Below, piece by piece: positions 16,085 to 24,805 of a stretch of 64,000 nt of DNA. The stretch's first letter is position 1, and every line of letters begins with the position of its first letter. The notes beneath the pieces are model-generated. The model searched no databases, was not told the DNA's origin, and saw only the letters and a program-made list of their open reading frames with translations. The stretch covers positions 124,001 to 188,000 of the forward strand of contig JADZBH010000004.1 in NCBI GenBank assembly GCA_020852175.1, written 5' to 3'. Source of the stretch: Bryobacterales bacterium. GTDB taxonomy: Bacteria; Acidobacteriota; Terriglobia; Bryobacterales; Bryobacteraceae. Position numbers and translations under genes: made by a program.

Positions 16085-18633
16085 TCGCGTCCTCCGCTTG
16101 CCCCCGCGCCCGCCAGCGGCCTGGCCGCCGCCTGATAGATCGCGTTCAGCACGAATTTGAAGGTCCCAACCGATTGCGCGCGAAACTGAGGCCGGAAGCC
16201 GAACAGAACCACGCGCCCCTTGCCCAACCGGACATCGGCCAGAATCATGCGCCCCTCGACGGCGCTCTCGCCTGAAATCCAGCCACTGGCCAGAAGATCG
16301 TGCCGCGCATACCGGGCCACGCTCTTCACCTCGCGTTCGCCTTTGTTGAAGTCGTGCAACAGCGTCACATCCCACGCCATGCCGCCACTGGCGAAGGCAT
16401 AGGCGCTCTCCGGCACGCCCCATGCAATCGAATTCGACGTGTCCACCTGAATGCGCAGGATCGACCCCGGCGAGTAATAGCCTTTGCCGTTCTCGTCGGA
16501 CCGCGCGCTGACACGCAGTGGCAGAGGGAACATCTGAAGCGGCAGGTCGGACGCGGCATCGAACGCAAGCAGCGTCCCGCCTCCGCGCACGAACGCCTCG
16601 ATCCGCGACGCGCCTTCCAGGCCGATACCGCCGGTAAACTCCGGTCTCTGTAGCGAAGGAATACTCTTGGCCGCGCGAAGCGTGGATGCCGTCTGCCCCA
16701 TCCGCACGCCGTGCAGAATCGAATTCATCGTCTGGCTGGCCAGAATCAGAACATCGTACTTCGCCGCCCAGCCGTCCGCCGCGATCTCATTGTTGTGCAA
16801 CGCCGTATAGGGTGTCTTGTACTCATCCAGTACATACTGCGTCCATCCCGTGTCCATATTCGCCACGTAGGGCTGATAGACCGCCACGCGCGGCCGGCGC
16901 ATCTCATAGGCTCCGTGCGCGAACGCCTCAGCGCCGCCGGAGTCCTCCACGAGCCACTCACCCTTGGCCGAGCGCCGCACCTTCACGCCTGCCGCCAGTT
17001 TCTCCGCGATGGTACGGAACGACTCCGTGTGGCGGTAATCGGTTGTCCCACGCGGCACATCCAGGGCGGTCACGGTATCGAGCGATGCCTCGAAGCCCTG
17101 CTCGATGCGGTGCACCTCGACGCCCATGTTGAACGGCAGCGTCCAGCCGGCCACGTCGTAGGGTTTCTTCGTCGCGCCCGACTGGCCCGTCTTCAGTTCC
17201 GGATAGTGCTGCTTCTCCATCAGATCGACGAGATAGTTCCGGAACGGCTGTCCGGCGCGCATCACATACGAGCCCTCCGGCCACGTCTTCCCGCCGGCTT
17301 GAAACGGCGCCTTGGCACGTTCCACTTGAATGCCCGCCAATCGCAAGCGGCGCAGCATGTCCACCGCCGCGGGCGCGTCCCACTGTCCGGCCGGCACGAC
17401 GTAGGCATACGGCCCGCCTTTGTTGCCGGTCTCGATCGCCGCCCGCGCCAATTCGTATGCCTTCCACAAAAAATATTCGCTGCGCGACGCCGCCAGTTCC
17501 AGAATCGCGAAGTCCGCCGTCAGCATGTAGTCGATCGCCTGCCGCGTGCCCCACTTGCCGCCCATCCAGGGCATCGAATAGAAGATGCTCGGCTCCTTCG
17601 CCGGTATCCCGTTGCCGAAGCGTTCCGGCAGGTCGCTCAGCGTATATTCGCCGGGCGTACCAAAAGCGTGCAACGCCGTCTCGGTCAGGATGCCGTGCAT
17701 GTTGTGAAACTTGGGAGCCGTCCGCAGCCCGCCATTCCACCAGGCGTCATAGCCGTGATAGCTCAACACGCCGTGCTTGCCTTCGCGTGCGAACCGTTCC
17801 CGCATCGCCGCTCCAATACGGCTGACGCCCTCCAGCACGGAGGGCGGAATGTTCGGATTCAGCGGCTCGGCGTAAGGCGGCACGAAGATGCGCGCCGGGA
17901 ACGCCGGCGACTGGTGCTGGTTGTAGATGATCTGGGGAAACCACTCTTCATAGAACAGCCGTGACACATGCCGCGTTTCCGGCAGGTTCATCATGAACCA
18001 GTCGCGATTGTTATCGTGTCCGGCGTACTTGTGATACAGGTACGGCAGCGGCGCCAGTTCATACGGCGTACCCACGTTCTTCCCGTACCATTGCGTGATC
18101 CAGTCCAACCCGTCGGGATTGATCACCGGCGCCTGCAACAGGATGACCTTCTCGCGAATCCGCCGGGTCTCCTCGTCCTCGCCCGTCACCATGCGGTAGG
18201 CGAGATCGAAGCTGTGCTGCACCGGCGCCACCTCGCTCGCATGGAGCCCGGAATCGATCCACACGACCGTCCGCCCCTCGCGCGCCATGCGCCGCGCCTC
18301 CTCCGCGGTGGCCTGACCCAGCGCCAGCCGACGGTTCATCTCCTTCCAACGGTCCAACTGCCGGAGGTTTTCCTCGCTCGACAGAAACGCCACCAGCATC
18401 GGCTTTCCTTCCGAACTCTTGCCGAATTCCACCAGCCGGATCCGGCTGCTCGATGCCGCCAACTTGCGGAAGTAGCCCGTCACCTCGGAATAGCCGGCCA
18501 GTTTGTAGTCCGCGCCCGGTTCGTAGCCGAGATGATCCTTGGGCGTGGGGACTTGCGCACGGAGCACTTGCGCGCTCAACAGGGAGGCGAACGCAAATGC
18601 GGATGCGATACCCCTGAACGTCGGTCTCCGCAT
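16081..18633 (-). CDS. M14 family zinc carboxypeptidase-like metallopeptidase, secreted
   Basis: An 850-residue protein with a signal peptide (IASAFAFASLLSAQVLRAQ). The M14 domain follows: zinc ligands His131 and Glu134 in GLHASE and His240 in YNQHQSP, with the substrate-binding Arg210 in DNNRDWF. This is the large M14 subfamily common in Acidobacteria and Bacteroidota, with a long C-terminal beta-rich part that ends in a glutamine-amidotransferase-like or jelly-roll region (VRGGGTLLAFDAASDLP; LGKGRVVLFGFRPQFRAQ). It is probably periplasmic or secreted and trims peptides. The ATG at 18633 is only 18 bp from the start of the divergent aguB; no Shine-Dalgarno is visible. It is the first gene of the three-gene coupled operon. 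Confidence 0.88.
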   Translation of the reverse strand: MRRPTFRGIASAFAFASLLSAQVLRAQVPTPKDHLGYEPGADYKLAGYSEVTGYFRKLAASSSRIRLVEFGKSSEGKPMLVAFLSSEENLRQLDRWKEMNRRLALGQATAEEARRMAREGRTVVWIDSGLHASEVAPVQHSFDLAYRMVTGEDEETRRIREKVILLQAPVINPDGLDWITQWYGKNVGTPYELAPLPYLYHKYAGHDNNRDWFMMNLPETRHVSRLFYEEWFPQIIYNQHQSPAFPARIFVPPYAEPLNPNIPPSVLEGVSRIGAAMRERFAREGKHGVLSYHGYDAWWNGGLRTAPKFHNMHGILTETALHAFGTPGEYTLSDLPERFGNGIPAKEPSIFYSMPWMGGKWGTRQAIDYMLTADFAILELAASRSEYFLWKAYELARAAIETGNKGGPYAYVVPAGQWDAPAAVDMLRRLRLAGIQVERAKAPFQAGGKTWPEGSYVMRAGQPFRNYLVDLMEKQHYPELKTGQSGATKKPYDVAGWTLPFNMGVEVHRIEQGFEASLDTVTALDVPRGTTDYRHTESFRTIAEKLAAGVKVRRSAKGEWLVEDSGGAEAFAHGAYEMRRPRVAVYQPYVANMDTGWTQYVLDEYKTPYTALHNNEIAADGWAAKYDVLILASQTMNSILHGVRMGQTASTLRAAKSIPSLQRPEFTGGIGLEGASRIEAFVRGGGTLLAFDAASDLPLQMFPLPLRVSARSDENGKGYYSPGSILRIQVDTSNSIAWGVPESAYAFASGGMAWDVTLLHDFNKGEREVKSVARYARHDLLASGWISGESAVEGRMILADVRLGKGRVVLFGFRPQFRAQSVGTFKFVLNAIYQAAARPLAGAGASGGRE

Positions 18634-18651
18634 AATGTGGACAATGATACT

Positions 18652-19542
18652 ATGCCCGATTCGCAGAGCCTTACCTTCCGTGTGGGCCTGATTCAAACCA
18701 CAAGCGGCGCCGACGCCGGCGTGAACATCGAGCGCCACGTCGAACTGGTCCGCGAGGCCGCCCGGCGCGGGGCGCAGATCGTCTGCTTGCAGGAGATGTA
18801 CCGTTCGCCCTACTTCTGCCGCGAGGAGGACGCCAGTCTTTTCGATTGGGCGGAAACCGTGCCCGGCCCCTCCACGGAAGCCTTCTCGCGGATCGCCCGC
18901 GAGCATTCGCTCGTCATCGTCGTTCCCATCTTCGAGAAGCGCGCGACGGGCCTGTATCACAACTCCGCCGTCATTCTCGACGCCGACGGCTCCACGCTCG
19001 GCCTCTACCGCAAGATGCACATTCCGGAGGATCCGCTCTTCTACGAGAAGTTCTATTTCACTCCCGGCGACCTTGGCTTCCGTACCTTCGACACACGCTA
19101 CGGCCGCATCGCCACTCTCATCTGCTGGGACCAGTGGTATCCCGAAGGAGCGCGGCTGGCCGCCCTGGGCGGCGCGAACATCCTCTTCTACCCCACCGCC
19201 ATCGGCTGGCATCCCTACGAAAAGGACTCGCACGGGGCCTCGCAGCGTTCCGCCTGGCAGACGATTCAGCGCTCGCATGCCATCGCCAACGGTATTTATG
19301 TGGCCGCGGCGAACCGCGTTGGCTTTGAAGGCCCTCCCGGCAATGGACTCGAATTCTGGGGCTCCTCTTTCGTCAGCGATCCCTTTGGCGTGGTCATCGC
19401 CGAGGCAGGTACGGACAAGGAGGAGATCCTCGTCGCCGAATGTTCCACCGCCCGCATCGAAGAGGTGCGGCGAGGCTGGCCGTTTCTGCGCGACCGGCGC
19501 ATCGACGCCTACTCGCCCATCGTCAACCGGTGGCTCGCCTGA
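18652..19542 (+). CDS. aguB: N-carbamoylputrescine amidase
   Basis: A 296-residue nitrilase-superfamily enzyme hydrolysing N-carbamoylputrescine to putrescine, CO2 and ammonia. The catalytic triad is Glu48 (VCLQEMY), Lys121 (LYRKMHIPED) and Cys158 (LICWDQWYPE). The phrase CREED and the PLFYEKFYFTPGD and AANRVGFEG segments are specific to the AguB branch rather than generic nitrilases. The start at 18652 gives the normal family length; the longer open frame is antisense to the peptidase. The stop overlaps the next gene's start as TGATG, and that gene encodes the preceding pathway enzyme, agmatine deiminase. Confidence 0.95.
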   Translation: MPDSQSLTFRVGLIQTTSGADAGVNIERHVELVREAARRGAQIVCLQEMYRSPYFCREEDASLFDWAETVPGPSTEAFSRIAREHSLVIVVPIFEKRATGLYHNSAVILDADGSTLGLYRKMHIPEDPLFYEKFYFTPGDLGFRTFDTRYGRIATLICWDQWYPEGARLAALGGANILFYPTAIGWHPYEKDSHGASQRSAWQTIQRSHAIANGIYVAAANRVGFEGPPGNGLEFWGSSFVSDPFGVVIAEAGTDKEEILVAECSTARIEEVRRGWPFLRDRRIDAYSPIVNRWLA

Positions 19543-20597
19543 TGACCGCCGTCACGCCCGCGCCCCCCTTCCGCATGCCCGCCGAATGGGAGCCTCATGA
19601 AGCCACCTGGCTTGCCTGGCCGCACGAACGCTCGGACTGGCCCGGCAAGTTCGCGCCCATCCCCTGGGTCTATGCCGAGTTCATCCGTTACGTCTCTCTC
19701 CATGAACGCGTGCGCATCCTCGTCCAGGACACTTCGGCTCGGGCTGGTGCGGAGCGCATTCTTCGCAAGACCGGCATCAACCTGGCCGCCATCGACTTCT
19801 ACCTCCGTCCCACCGACCGTTCCTGGACGCGCGACTTCTGCCCCATCTTCGTCCACGACGCCCAGGGCCGCACCGTCGCCACCGACTGGATCTTCAACGG
19901 TTGGGCCAAATACGCCAATCACAAGCGCGACAACGGCGCGGCGCGATGGATCGCCTCGAAGCTCAAACTCCCGCGCGTCGAACCCGGCTTTGTCCTGGAA
20001 GGCGGCTCCATCGACGTCAACGGCGCGGGTCTGCTGCTTACCACCGAAGAGTGCCTGCTCTCCCCCATTCAGGCGCGCAACCCCGGCCACACGCGCGAGG
20101 AGATCGAAGCCGCGTTCGCCCGCTTCCTGGGCATCCGCAAGACGCTCTGGCTCAACCGCGGCATCGCCGGCGACGACACGCACGGCCATGTGGACGACCT
20201 CGCCCGCTTTGTCGACGCCAACACCATCGTCACCGTCGTCGAACGCGACCCCGCTGACGAGAACCACGAACCCCTGCGTGAAAACCTGCGCCTGCTGCGC
20301 GCACTGCGCGACCTCCGCGGCCGCCCCTTCCGCATCGCCACGCTGCCCATGCCCGCGCCCATAGTCTTCGAGGGCCAGCGCCTGCCCGCCAGCTACGCCA
20401 ACTTTTACATCGCCAACCGCCACGTCCTAGTGCCGGTCTTCAACGATCCCAACGACCGCGCCGCCCTCAACACCCTGGCCCGCCTTTTTCCGGACCGCAC
20501 CATCGTTCCCATCTATTGCGGCGATCTTGTTCTCGGCCTCGGCACGCTGCACTGCATGACACAGCAGCAACCCGTTGCCGCCGCCGTTAGGGCCTGA
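19542..20597 (+). CDS. aguA: agmatine deiminase
   Basis: A 351-residue guanidino-group-modifying enzyme that converts agmatine to N-carbamoylputrescine and ammonia. It shows the family order: RMPAEWEPHEATWLAWPH at the N-terminus, RSWTRDFCPIFV, the catalytic Asp/His region IAGDDTHGHVDDLARF, and the nucleophile Cys338 in LGTLHCMTQQQP. The start ATG overlaps the aguB stop by one base, so the two genes form a tight operon giving putrescine from agmatine. The source of agmatine (arginine decarboxylase) is not in the window. The last 11 bp overlap the 3' end of the convergent alcohol dehydrogenase gene. Confidence 0.96.
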   Translation: MTAVTPAPPFRMPAEWEPHEATWLAWPHERSDWPGKFAPIPWVYAEFIRYVSLHERVRILVQDTSARAGAERILRKTGINLAAIDFYLRPTDRSWTRDFCPIFVHDAQGRTVATDWIFNGWAKYANHKRDNGAARWIASKLKLPRVEPGFVLEGGSIDVNGAGLLLTTEECLLSPIQARNPGHTREEIEAAFARFLGIRKTLWLNRGIAGDDTHGHVDDLARFVDANTIVTVVERDPADENHEPLRENLRLLRALRDLRGRPFRIATLPMPAPIVFEGQRLPASYANFYIANRHVLVPVFNDPNDRAALNTLARLFPDRTIVPIYCGDLVLGLGTLHCMTQQQPVAAAVRA

Positions 20598-21534
20598 GCA
20601 GCACTTTCAGGACGCCGCGTTCGGCCGCGCGGCCGAACGCGCGCCCGGCCTCGGCCAGCGGGAATTCGCCGTGCACCATGGGACGCACCGTGACGCGCCC
20701 GCTCTTCAACAGCCGCAGCGCCGGTTCGAACCGCCCGCATCGCGATCCCACCATCGTGATCTCATGCACGATCACCGGAGCCGTGTCCAGGCTCACCTGT
20801 CCATGCACGGTGGACTTCATCACCAGCGTTCCGCGCGGCTTCGTCATCGCCACCGCCTGGCGCAACCCCGCGGCCGATCCAGTGGCCTCGACCACCGTCT
20901 CAAACGCCATCTTCGGCGGCTTCGCTCCGGCGAGGCGTTGTTCCGCCGCTCCTCCCAGCTTCAGCTTCGCCTTGTGCCGGCCAAAGTGAACCACCTCGGC
21001 GCCGTACGCCCCCAGGGCCTGCGCGATCAGAATGCCCAGCTTCCCATCGCCGAGCACGGCCACGCGAGTTCCGCGCTCGATTCTCACCTGGTCGAGGATC
21101 TCGCACGCCGCGGCCAGCGGCTCCACGAACACCGCCTCCTCCGCCGGCAACCCGGCGGGGATGATATGCAGGTTCCGCTCAGGCAATGTCAGATACTCCG
21201 CGAACGCGCCCGGATGTTTCACGATTCCCAGCACCGTGCGACGCGGACAATGCCTGCCCAACCCGCGCGCGCAATACTCACAGGCGCCGCAAGCCAGGTT
21301 GATCTCGCCACCTACGGGCTTGCCTGTCAGCGCCCTGGTCTCGGCCTCCTCCACGACGCCGATGAACTCGTGCCCCGGCGTTCCGCGAAAGCCGTAATAG
21401 CCCCGCCGCAACTCCAGGTCCGTGTTGCACACACCCGCCACCAGCACGCGCACCAGTGCAAAACCGGGCTTCCTCTTCGGCACGGCCCGCCGCTTCACGG
21501 CCACGGCGCCGCCTTCCAAATGAACGGCCAGCAT
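20587..21534 (-). CDS. zinc-dependent MDR family alcohol dehydrogenase
   Basis: A 315-residue medium-chain dehydrogenase. The catalytic-zinc ligands appear as Cys in AGVCNTDLE and His-Glu in TPGHEFIGVV, and a later Glu-Pro in AVFVEPLAAA. The structural zinc lobe has LACGACEYCARGLGRHC with four Cys. The Rossmann part is VAVLGDGKLGILIAQALGA, followed by EATGSAAGLRQAVAMTKPRG. It oxidises an alcohol or polyol, substrate unknown; sugar-alcohol dehydrogenases of this type are common. The start codon lies within 2-26 bp of the divergent threonine synthase start, an unusually tight arrangement. Confidence 0.88.
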   Translation of the reverse strand: MLAVHLEGGAVAVKRRAVPKRKPGFALVRVLVAGVCNTDLELRRGYYGFRGTPGHEFIGVVEEAETRALTGKPVGGEINLACGACEYCARGLGRHCPRRTVLGIVKHPGAFAEYLTLPERNLHIIPAGLPAEEAVFVEPLAAACEILDQVRIERGTRVAVLGDGKLGILIAQALGAYGAEVVHFGRHKAKLKLGGAAEQRLAGAKPPKMAFETVVEATGSAAGLRQAVAMTKPRGTLVMKSTVHGQVSLDTAPVIVHEITMVGSRCGRFEPALRLLKSGRVTVRPMVHGEFPLAEAGRAFGRAAERGVLKVLLRP

Positions 21535-21545
21535 AGATGCCCCAG

Positions 21546-21551
21546 TATAAT
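21546..21551 (+). promoter_or_regulatory. perfect TATAAT -10 box for thrC
   Basis: A consensus TATAAT lies 9 nt before the GTG at 21561. If used, the transcript would start at or next to that GTG, so translation would be leaderless and the ATG at 21537 could not be the start. No clear -35 box is seen at 17 bp spacing. Confidence 0.5.
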
Positions 21552-21560
21552 GGGGAGTTC

Positions 21561-22856
21561 GTGTCCTCCCATCTGGTTTGTTTCAATAGCGGCTGCCGCG
21601 CGCAGTATCCCATCACCGAGGTCATCTATAACTGCCCCCGGTGCGGCGGCCTTCTGGAGGCCTCGGCGCCCGAAGGCCTCGACCCCGAGCGTTTGAAGCG
21701 CCTCTGGCGCGAACGCCGCATGAGCAATGCCCCGCTGGACCAGTCCGGCGTCTGGCGCTTTCGCGAACTGCTGCCCTTCGACGGCCAACTGGAACACGTG
21801 GTCACGCTCCGTGAAGGCAGCACGCCGCTGCTCTCCTCGCCGCGCGCCTCGGCCTATGGCGGCCTCCGCACGCTTGCCTTCAAACACCAGGGCTTCAACC
21901 CTACAGGCTCGTTCAAGGACAACGGCATGACCTGCGGCGCTTCGCAGGGCCGCCGCCTGGGCATGAAGCGCGCCGCCTGCGTCTCCACCGGCAACACAAG
22001 CGCCTCGATGGCCGCCTACGCCGCCCAGGCCGGCATGCAGGCCGTCATCTTTCTGCCGCACGGCAACATCAGCTACGGCAAGCTGGCGCAGGCCCTCGAA
22101 TACGGCGCACGCACGTTGCAGGTGGAAGCCAACTTCGACCAGATTCTGAAGCTCGTCCGCGTCCTGGCCGAAGAACTGGGCATCTACCTGCTGAACTCGG
22201 TCAACCCGTTCCGCATCGAAGGCCAGAAGACGATCATGGCCGAAATGCTCGACCAGCGCGACTGGCTCGTGCCCGACTGGGTGGTTGTCCCGGGCGGCAA
22301 CCTGGGCAACGTTTCCGCTTTCGGCAAGGCCCTGCGCGAGCTCCAGACCGCCGGGTTCATCGACCGCCTGCCCCGCCTCGCCGTCATCCAGGCGGAGGGC
22401 TCGGCGCCCTTCGAGGCCTTCTCCCACGCTCCCGCCGCCGCCTTCCCCGCGGTCGAACACCCAGAAACTCTCGCCACGGCCATCAAGATCGGCGACCCGG
22501 TTTCCTGGCCCAAAGCATGGCACGAGATCGCCGCCAGCGGAGGGCTTGTCGAAAAGGTCACCGAACAGGAGATCGCCGATGCCAAAGCCGTAATTGGAGC
22601 GAGCGGCATCGGCTGTGAACCCGCCTCGGCCGCCACGCTGGCCGGCATCCGCAAGCTCACCGCCGCCGGACGCATTCCGCACGACGCCAACACCGTGGCC
22701 ATTCTCACCGGCAACGTGTTGAAAGATCCCGATTACATCTACCGCTATCACACCGGCCAACTCACGGCCCACAGCGGTCCCATCCAGGGCGCCTTCGCCA
22801 ATGCCCCCATCGTTGTGCCCAACGATCCGGAAAAGATCGCCGCCCTGCTCGCCTGA
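21561..22856 (+). CDS. thrC: threonine synthase
   Basis: A 431-residue PLP-dependent enzyme (439 if the ATG at 21537 is used) turning O-phosphohomoserine into threonine. It has an N-terminal zinc-ribbon-like cysteine pattern (CFNSGC and YNCPRCGG), the PLP-lysine motif GFNPTGSFKDNGM, STGNTSASMAAYAA for phosphate binding and VVPGGNLGNVSAFGKA. I choose the GTG start because a perfect TATAAT sits between the two candidates. A second threonine synthase gene faces it, with 9 bp between their stops. thrC-type proteins can also be threonine synthase-like paralogues with altered substrates. Confidence 0.9.
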   Translation: MSSHLVCFNSGCRAQYPITEVIYNCPRCGGLLEASAPEGLDPERLKRLWRERRMSNAPLDQSGVWRFRELLPFDGQLEHVVTLREGSTPLLSSPRASAYGGLRTLAFKHQGFNPTGSFKDNGMTCGASQGRRLGMKRAACVSTGNTSASMAAYAAQAGMQAVIFLPHGNISYGKLAQALEYGARTLQVEANFDQILKLVRVLAEELGIYLLNSVNPFRIEGQKTIMAEMLDQRDWLVPDWVVVPGGNLGNVSAFGKALRELQTAGFIDRLPRLAVIQAEGSAPFEAFSHAPAAAFPAVEHPETLATAIKIGDPVSWPKAWHEIAASGGLVEKVTEQEIADAKAVIGASGIGCEPASAATLAGIRKLTAAGRIPHDANTVAILTGNVLKDPDYIYRYHTGQLTAHSGPIQGAFANAPIVVPNDPEKIAALLA

Positions 22857-22865
22857 CAGGCGTGT

Positions 22866-24092
22866 TCACCGTGGCGTGATCAGCCCGCCCAGTTTGTCGG
22901 CATCGCCGCCCGGCACGCGCGGATAGCGCGTCGAATAGGCCTCCAGATACTTCAGCCCCGAGCCCGTGTTGTACACGGCGATGCGATCTTCGGCCTTCAG
23001 GAATCCGCTCGCCAACAACTGCTTCAACGCGGCGAAACAGGCCGCTCCTTCCGGCGCCACGAACATGCCCTCCATCGCCGCCAACTCGATGCCCGCGTCC
23101 AGCATCTCCTCGTCGGACACCGCCACCGCCGTTCCGCCGCTCTCACGCACCGCCTGAAGCACGAGAAAATCGCCCAGCGGCTTCGGCACGCGCAACCCGC
23201 TGGCCACCGTGCTTGCGTTCTCCCAGAACTCGCTCCGCGCGGCGCCCTGCTCAAACGCCCGCACCACGGGCTGGCAGCCGGCCACCTGCACGCAGATCAT
23301 CTTCGGCCGTTTCGAGGTGATCCACCCCAGTTGCTCCATCTCATCGAACGCCTTCCACATGCCGATCATCCCCACGCCCCCGCCCGTCGGATAAAACACG
23401 GCGTCGGGCAGCTCCCAGCGGAACTGCTCCGCCAGTTCGTAGCCCATCGTCTTTTTCCCCTCGATGCGGTACGGTTCCTTCAACGTGGACACGTCGAACC
23501 ATCCCTCGGCCGCCTTCCGCTCAGCCACGATCCGCCCGCAATCGCTGATCAAGCCGTCCACCAGCGTCACCTGCGCGCCCATCGCCTTGCACTCGATATA
23601 GTTCGCCTGAGGCACGTCGCGCGGCATGAATATGTGGGCTTCCAACCCCGCCGCCGCCGCATATGCGGCCGTCGCGCTGGCCGCATTACCGGCCGAGGGC
23701 ACCGCCACCTTCTTCACGCCCAGCTCCACGCACATCGAGATGGCGCAACTCATTCCGCGCGCCTTGAACGACCCCGTCGGATTCACGCCCTCGTCCTTCA
23801 CCCACAGGTTCTTCGCCCCGATCTTCGCCCCCAGACGGTCAGCCCTCACCAGAGGCGTGAACCCCTCCCCCAAACTCACCACGCTCTCCGGACGGGCCAC
23901 GGGCAGCACCGGCGCATACCGCCACATCGAAGACGGCGATCCCGCCAGCCACTCCCGGCTCCAGTTTTCCCGCGCCTTCTGCAGGTCGTACCGCACCAGC
24001 AGCGGACCGCCGCAGGAACACAGGTTGTGGGCCTCTCCGCGCTCATGGCGCTTCTTGCACAAGCTGCATTCCAGATGGGATAGGGTGGTCAT
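22866..24092 (-). CDS. thrC: threonine synthase, second paralogue
   Basis: A 408-residue fold-type II PLP enzyme with its own N-terminal cysteine-rich ribbon (CSLCKKRHERG, LCSCGGPLL). The PLP lysine lies in GVNPTGSFKARGM, followed by VPSAGNAASATAAYAAAAG, the glycine loop FYPTGGGVGMIGMWKAFDEM and the C-terminal VYNTGSGLKY. Its closest type is the plant/archaeal-like threonine synthase with the FKARGM form, whereas its neighbour has FKDNGM. The ATG at 24092 has a TATGAT hexamer 13 nt upstream and no Shine-Dalgarno. Having two threonine synthases side by side but oppositely oriented suggests independent acquisition rather than tandem duplication. The stop is 9 bp from the stop of the other copy. 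Confidence 0.88.
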   Translation of the reverse strand: MTTLSHLECSLCKKRHERGEAHNLCSCGGPLLVRYDLQKARENWSREWLAGSPSSMWRYAPVLPVARPESVVSLGEGFTPLVRADRLGAKIGAKNLWVKDEGVNPTGSFKARGMSCAISMCVELGVKKVAVPSAGNAASATAAYAAAAGLEAHIFMPRDVPQANYIECKAMGAQVTLVDGLISDCGRIVAERKAAEGWFDVSTLKEPYRIEGKKTMGYELAEQFRWELPDAVFYPTGGGVGMIGMWKAFDEMEQLGWITSKRPKMICVQVAGCQPVVRAFEQGAARSEFWENASTVASGLRVPKPLGDFLVLQAVRESGGTAVAVSDEEMLDAGIELAAMEGMFVAPEGAACFAALKQLLASGFLKAEDRIAVYNTGSGLKYLEAYSTRYPRVPGGDADKLGGLITPR

Positions 24093-24153
24093 GGGAGAAG
24101 TCCCTATCATAATCGGTTGCACGCTTCCCGCCCGCCGTGCGTCACTTTCAGTA

Positions 24154-24798
24154 GTGCGATTTCTCTGTATGCTCGCCTTGTGCCTGCCGGCCGCCGCCGG
24201 TGAGATCGTCATCCTGAGCACAGGCGCGCAACTCGCCGCCGAACGTGTCGAACGCGTGCCGGGCCTGGTCCGCCTGCACACGGCCACCGGTTTGATTGAA
24301 TTGCCCGCAGCCACCGTCTCGGCGTGCATCCGCGACGACCGCCCCGCACCCTCCGCCCCGGCCCCCACGGCCCCGGCGCCCGCGGCAACGCCTCCGGCCA
24401 ACCCGCGTACGCTCATCAATGAAGCGGCCGAACGCTACGGTCTGCCGCCCGCGCTTCTGCACAGCGTCGCCCGCACGGAATCGGACTATTCTCCCGGCGC
24501 CGTCTCCCATAAAGGCGCCATCGGCGTCATGCAACTCATGCCTGCCACGGCCGCCCAGTTGAACGCCGATCCGCGCGACCCGGCCCAGAACATCGACGCC
24601 GGAGCGCGCCACTTGCGGGACCTGCTGCTTCAATACAACGGTTCCACCTTCAAGGCTCTGGCGGCGTACAACGCCGGACAGGGCGCGGTGCAGCGCTACG
24701 GCGGAATTCCCCCCTATTCGGAAACGCGGAACTATGTCGAGCGAGTCGTCGGCGGCTATTACCGTCTCTCTGGCGACGAGCCGGGAAAAAACGACTGA
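24154..24798 (+). CDS. SLT-type lytic transglycosylase
   Basis: A 214-residue exported murein-cleaving enzyme. The GTG start at 24154 gives a compact signal peptide (VRFLCMLALCLPAAAGE); an ATG at 24091 is also in frame but gives a poor one. A short N-terminal region (GEIVILSTGAQLAAERVERV) is followed by a Pro/Ala-rich linker (residues about 64-84) and the SLT domain: catalytic Glu109 in SVARTESDYSP, then GAIGVMQLMPATAAQL and AALAAYNAGQGAVQRYGGIP-like text near the end (here LAAYNAGQGAV). It would cleave between MurNAc and GlcNAc for wall turnover or insertion of envelope machines. Confidence 0.88.
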   Translation: MRFLCMLALCLPAAAGEIVILSTGAQLAAERVERVPGLVRLHTATGLIELPAATVSACIRDDRPAPSAPAPTAPAPAATPPANPRTLINEAAERYGLPPALLHSVARTESDYSPGAVSHKGAIGVMQLMPATAAQLNADPRDPAQNIDAGARHLRDLLLQYNGSTFKALAAYNAGQGAVQRYGGIPPYSETRNYVERVVGGYYRLSGDEPGKND

Positions 24799-24805
24799 CG
24801 GACGC

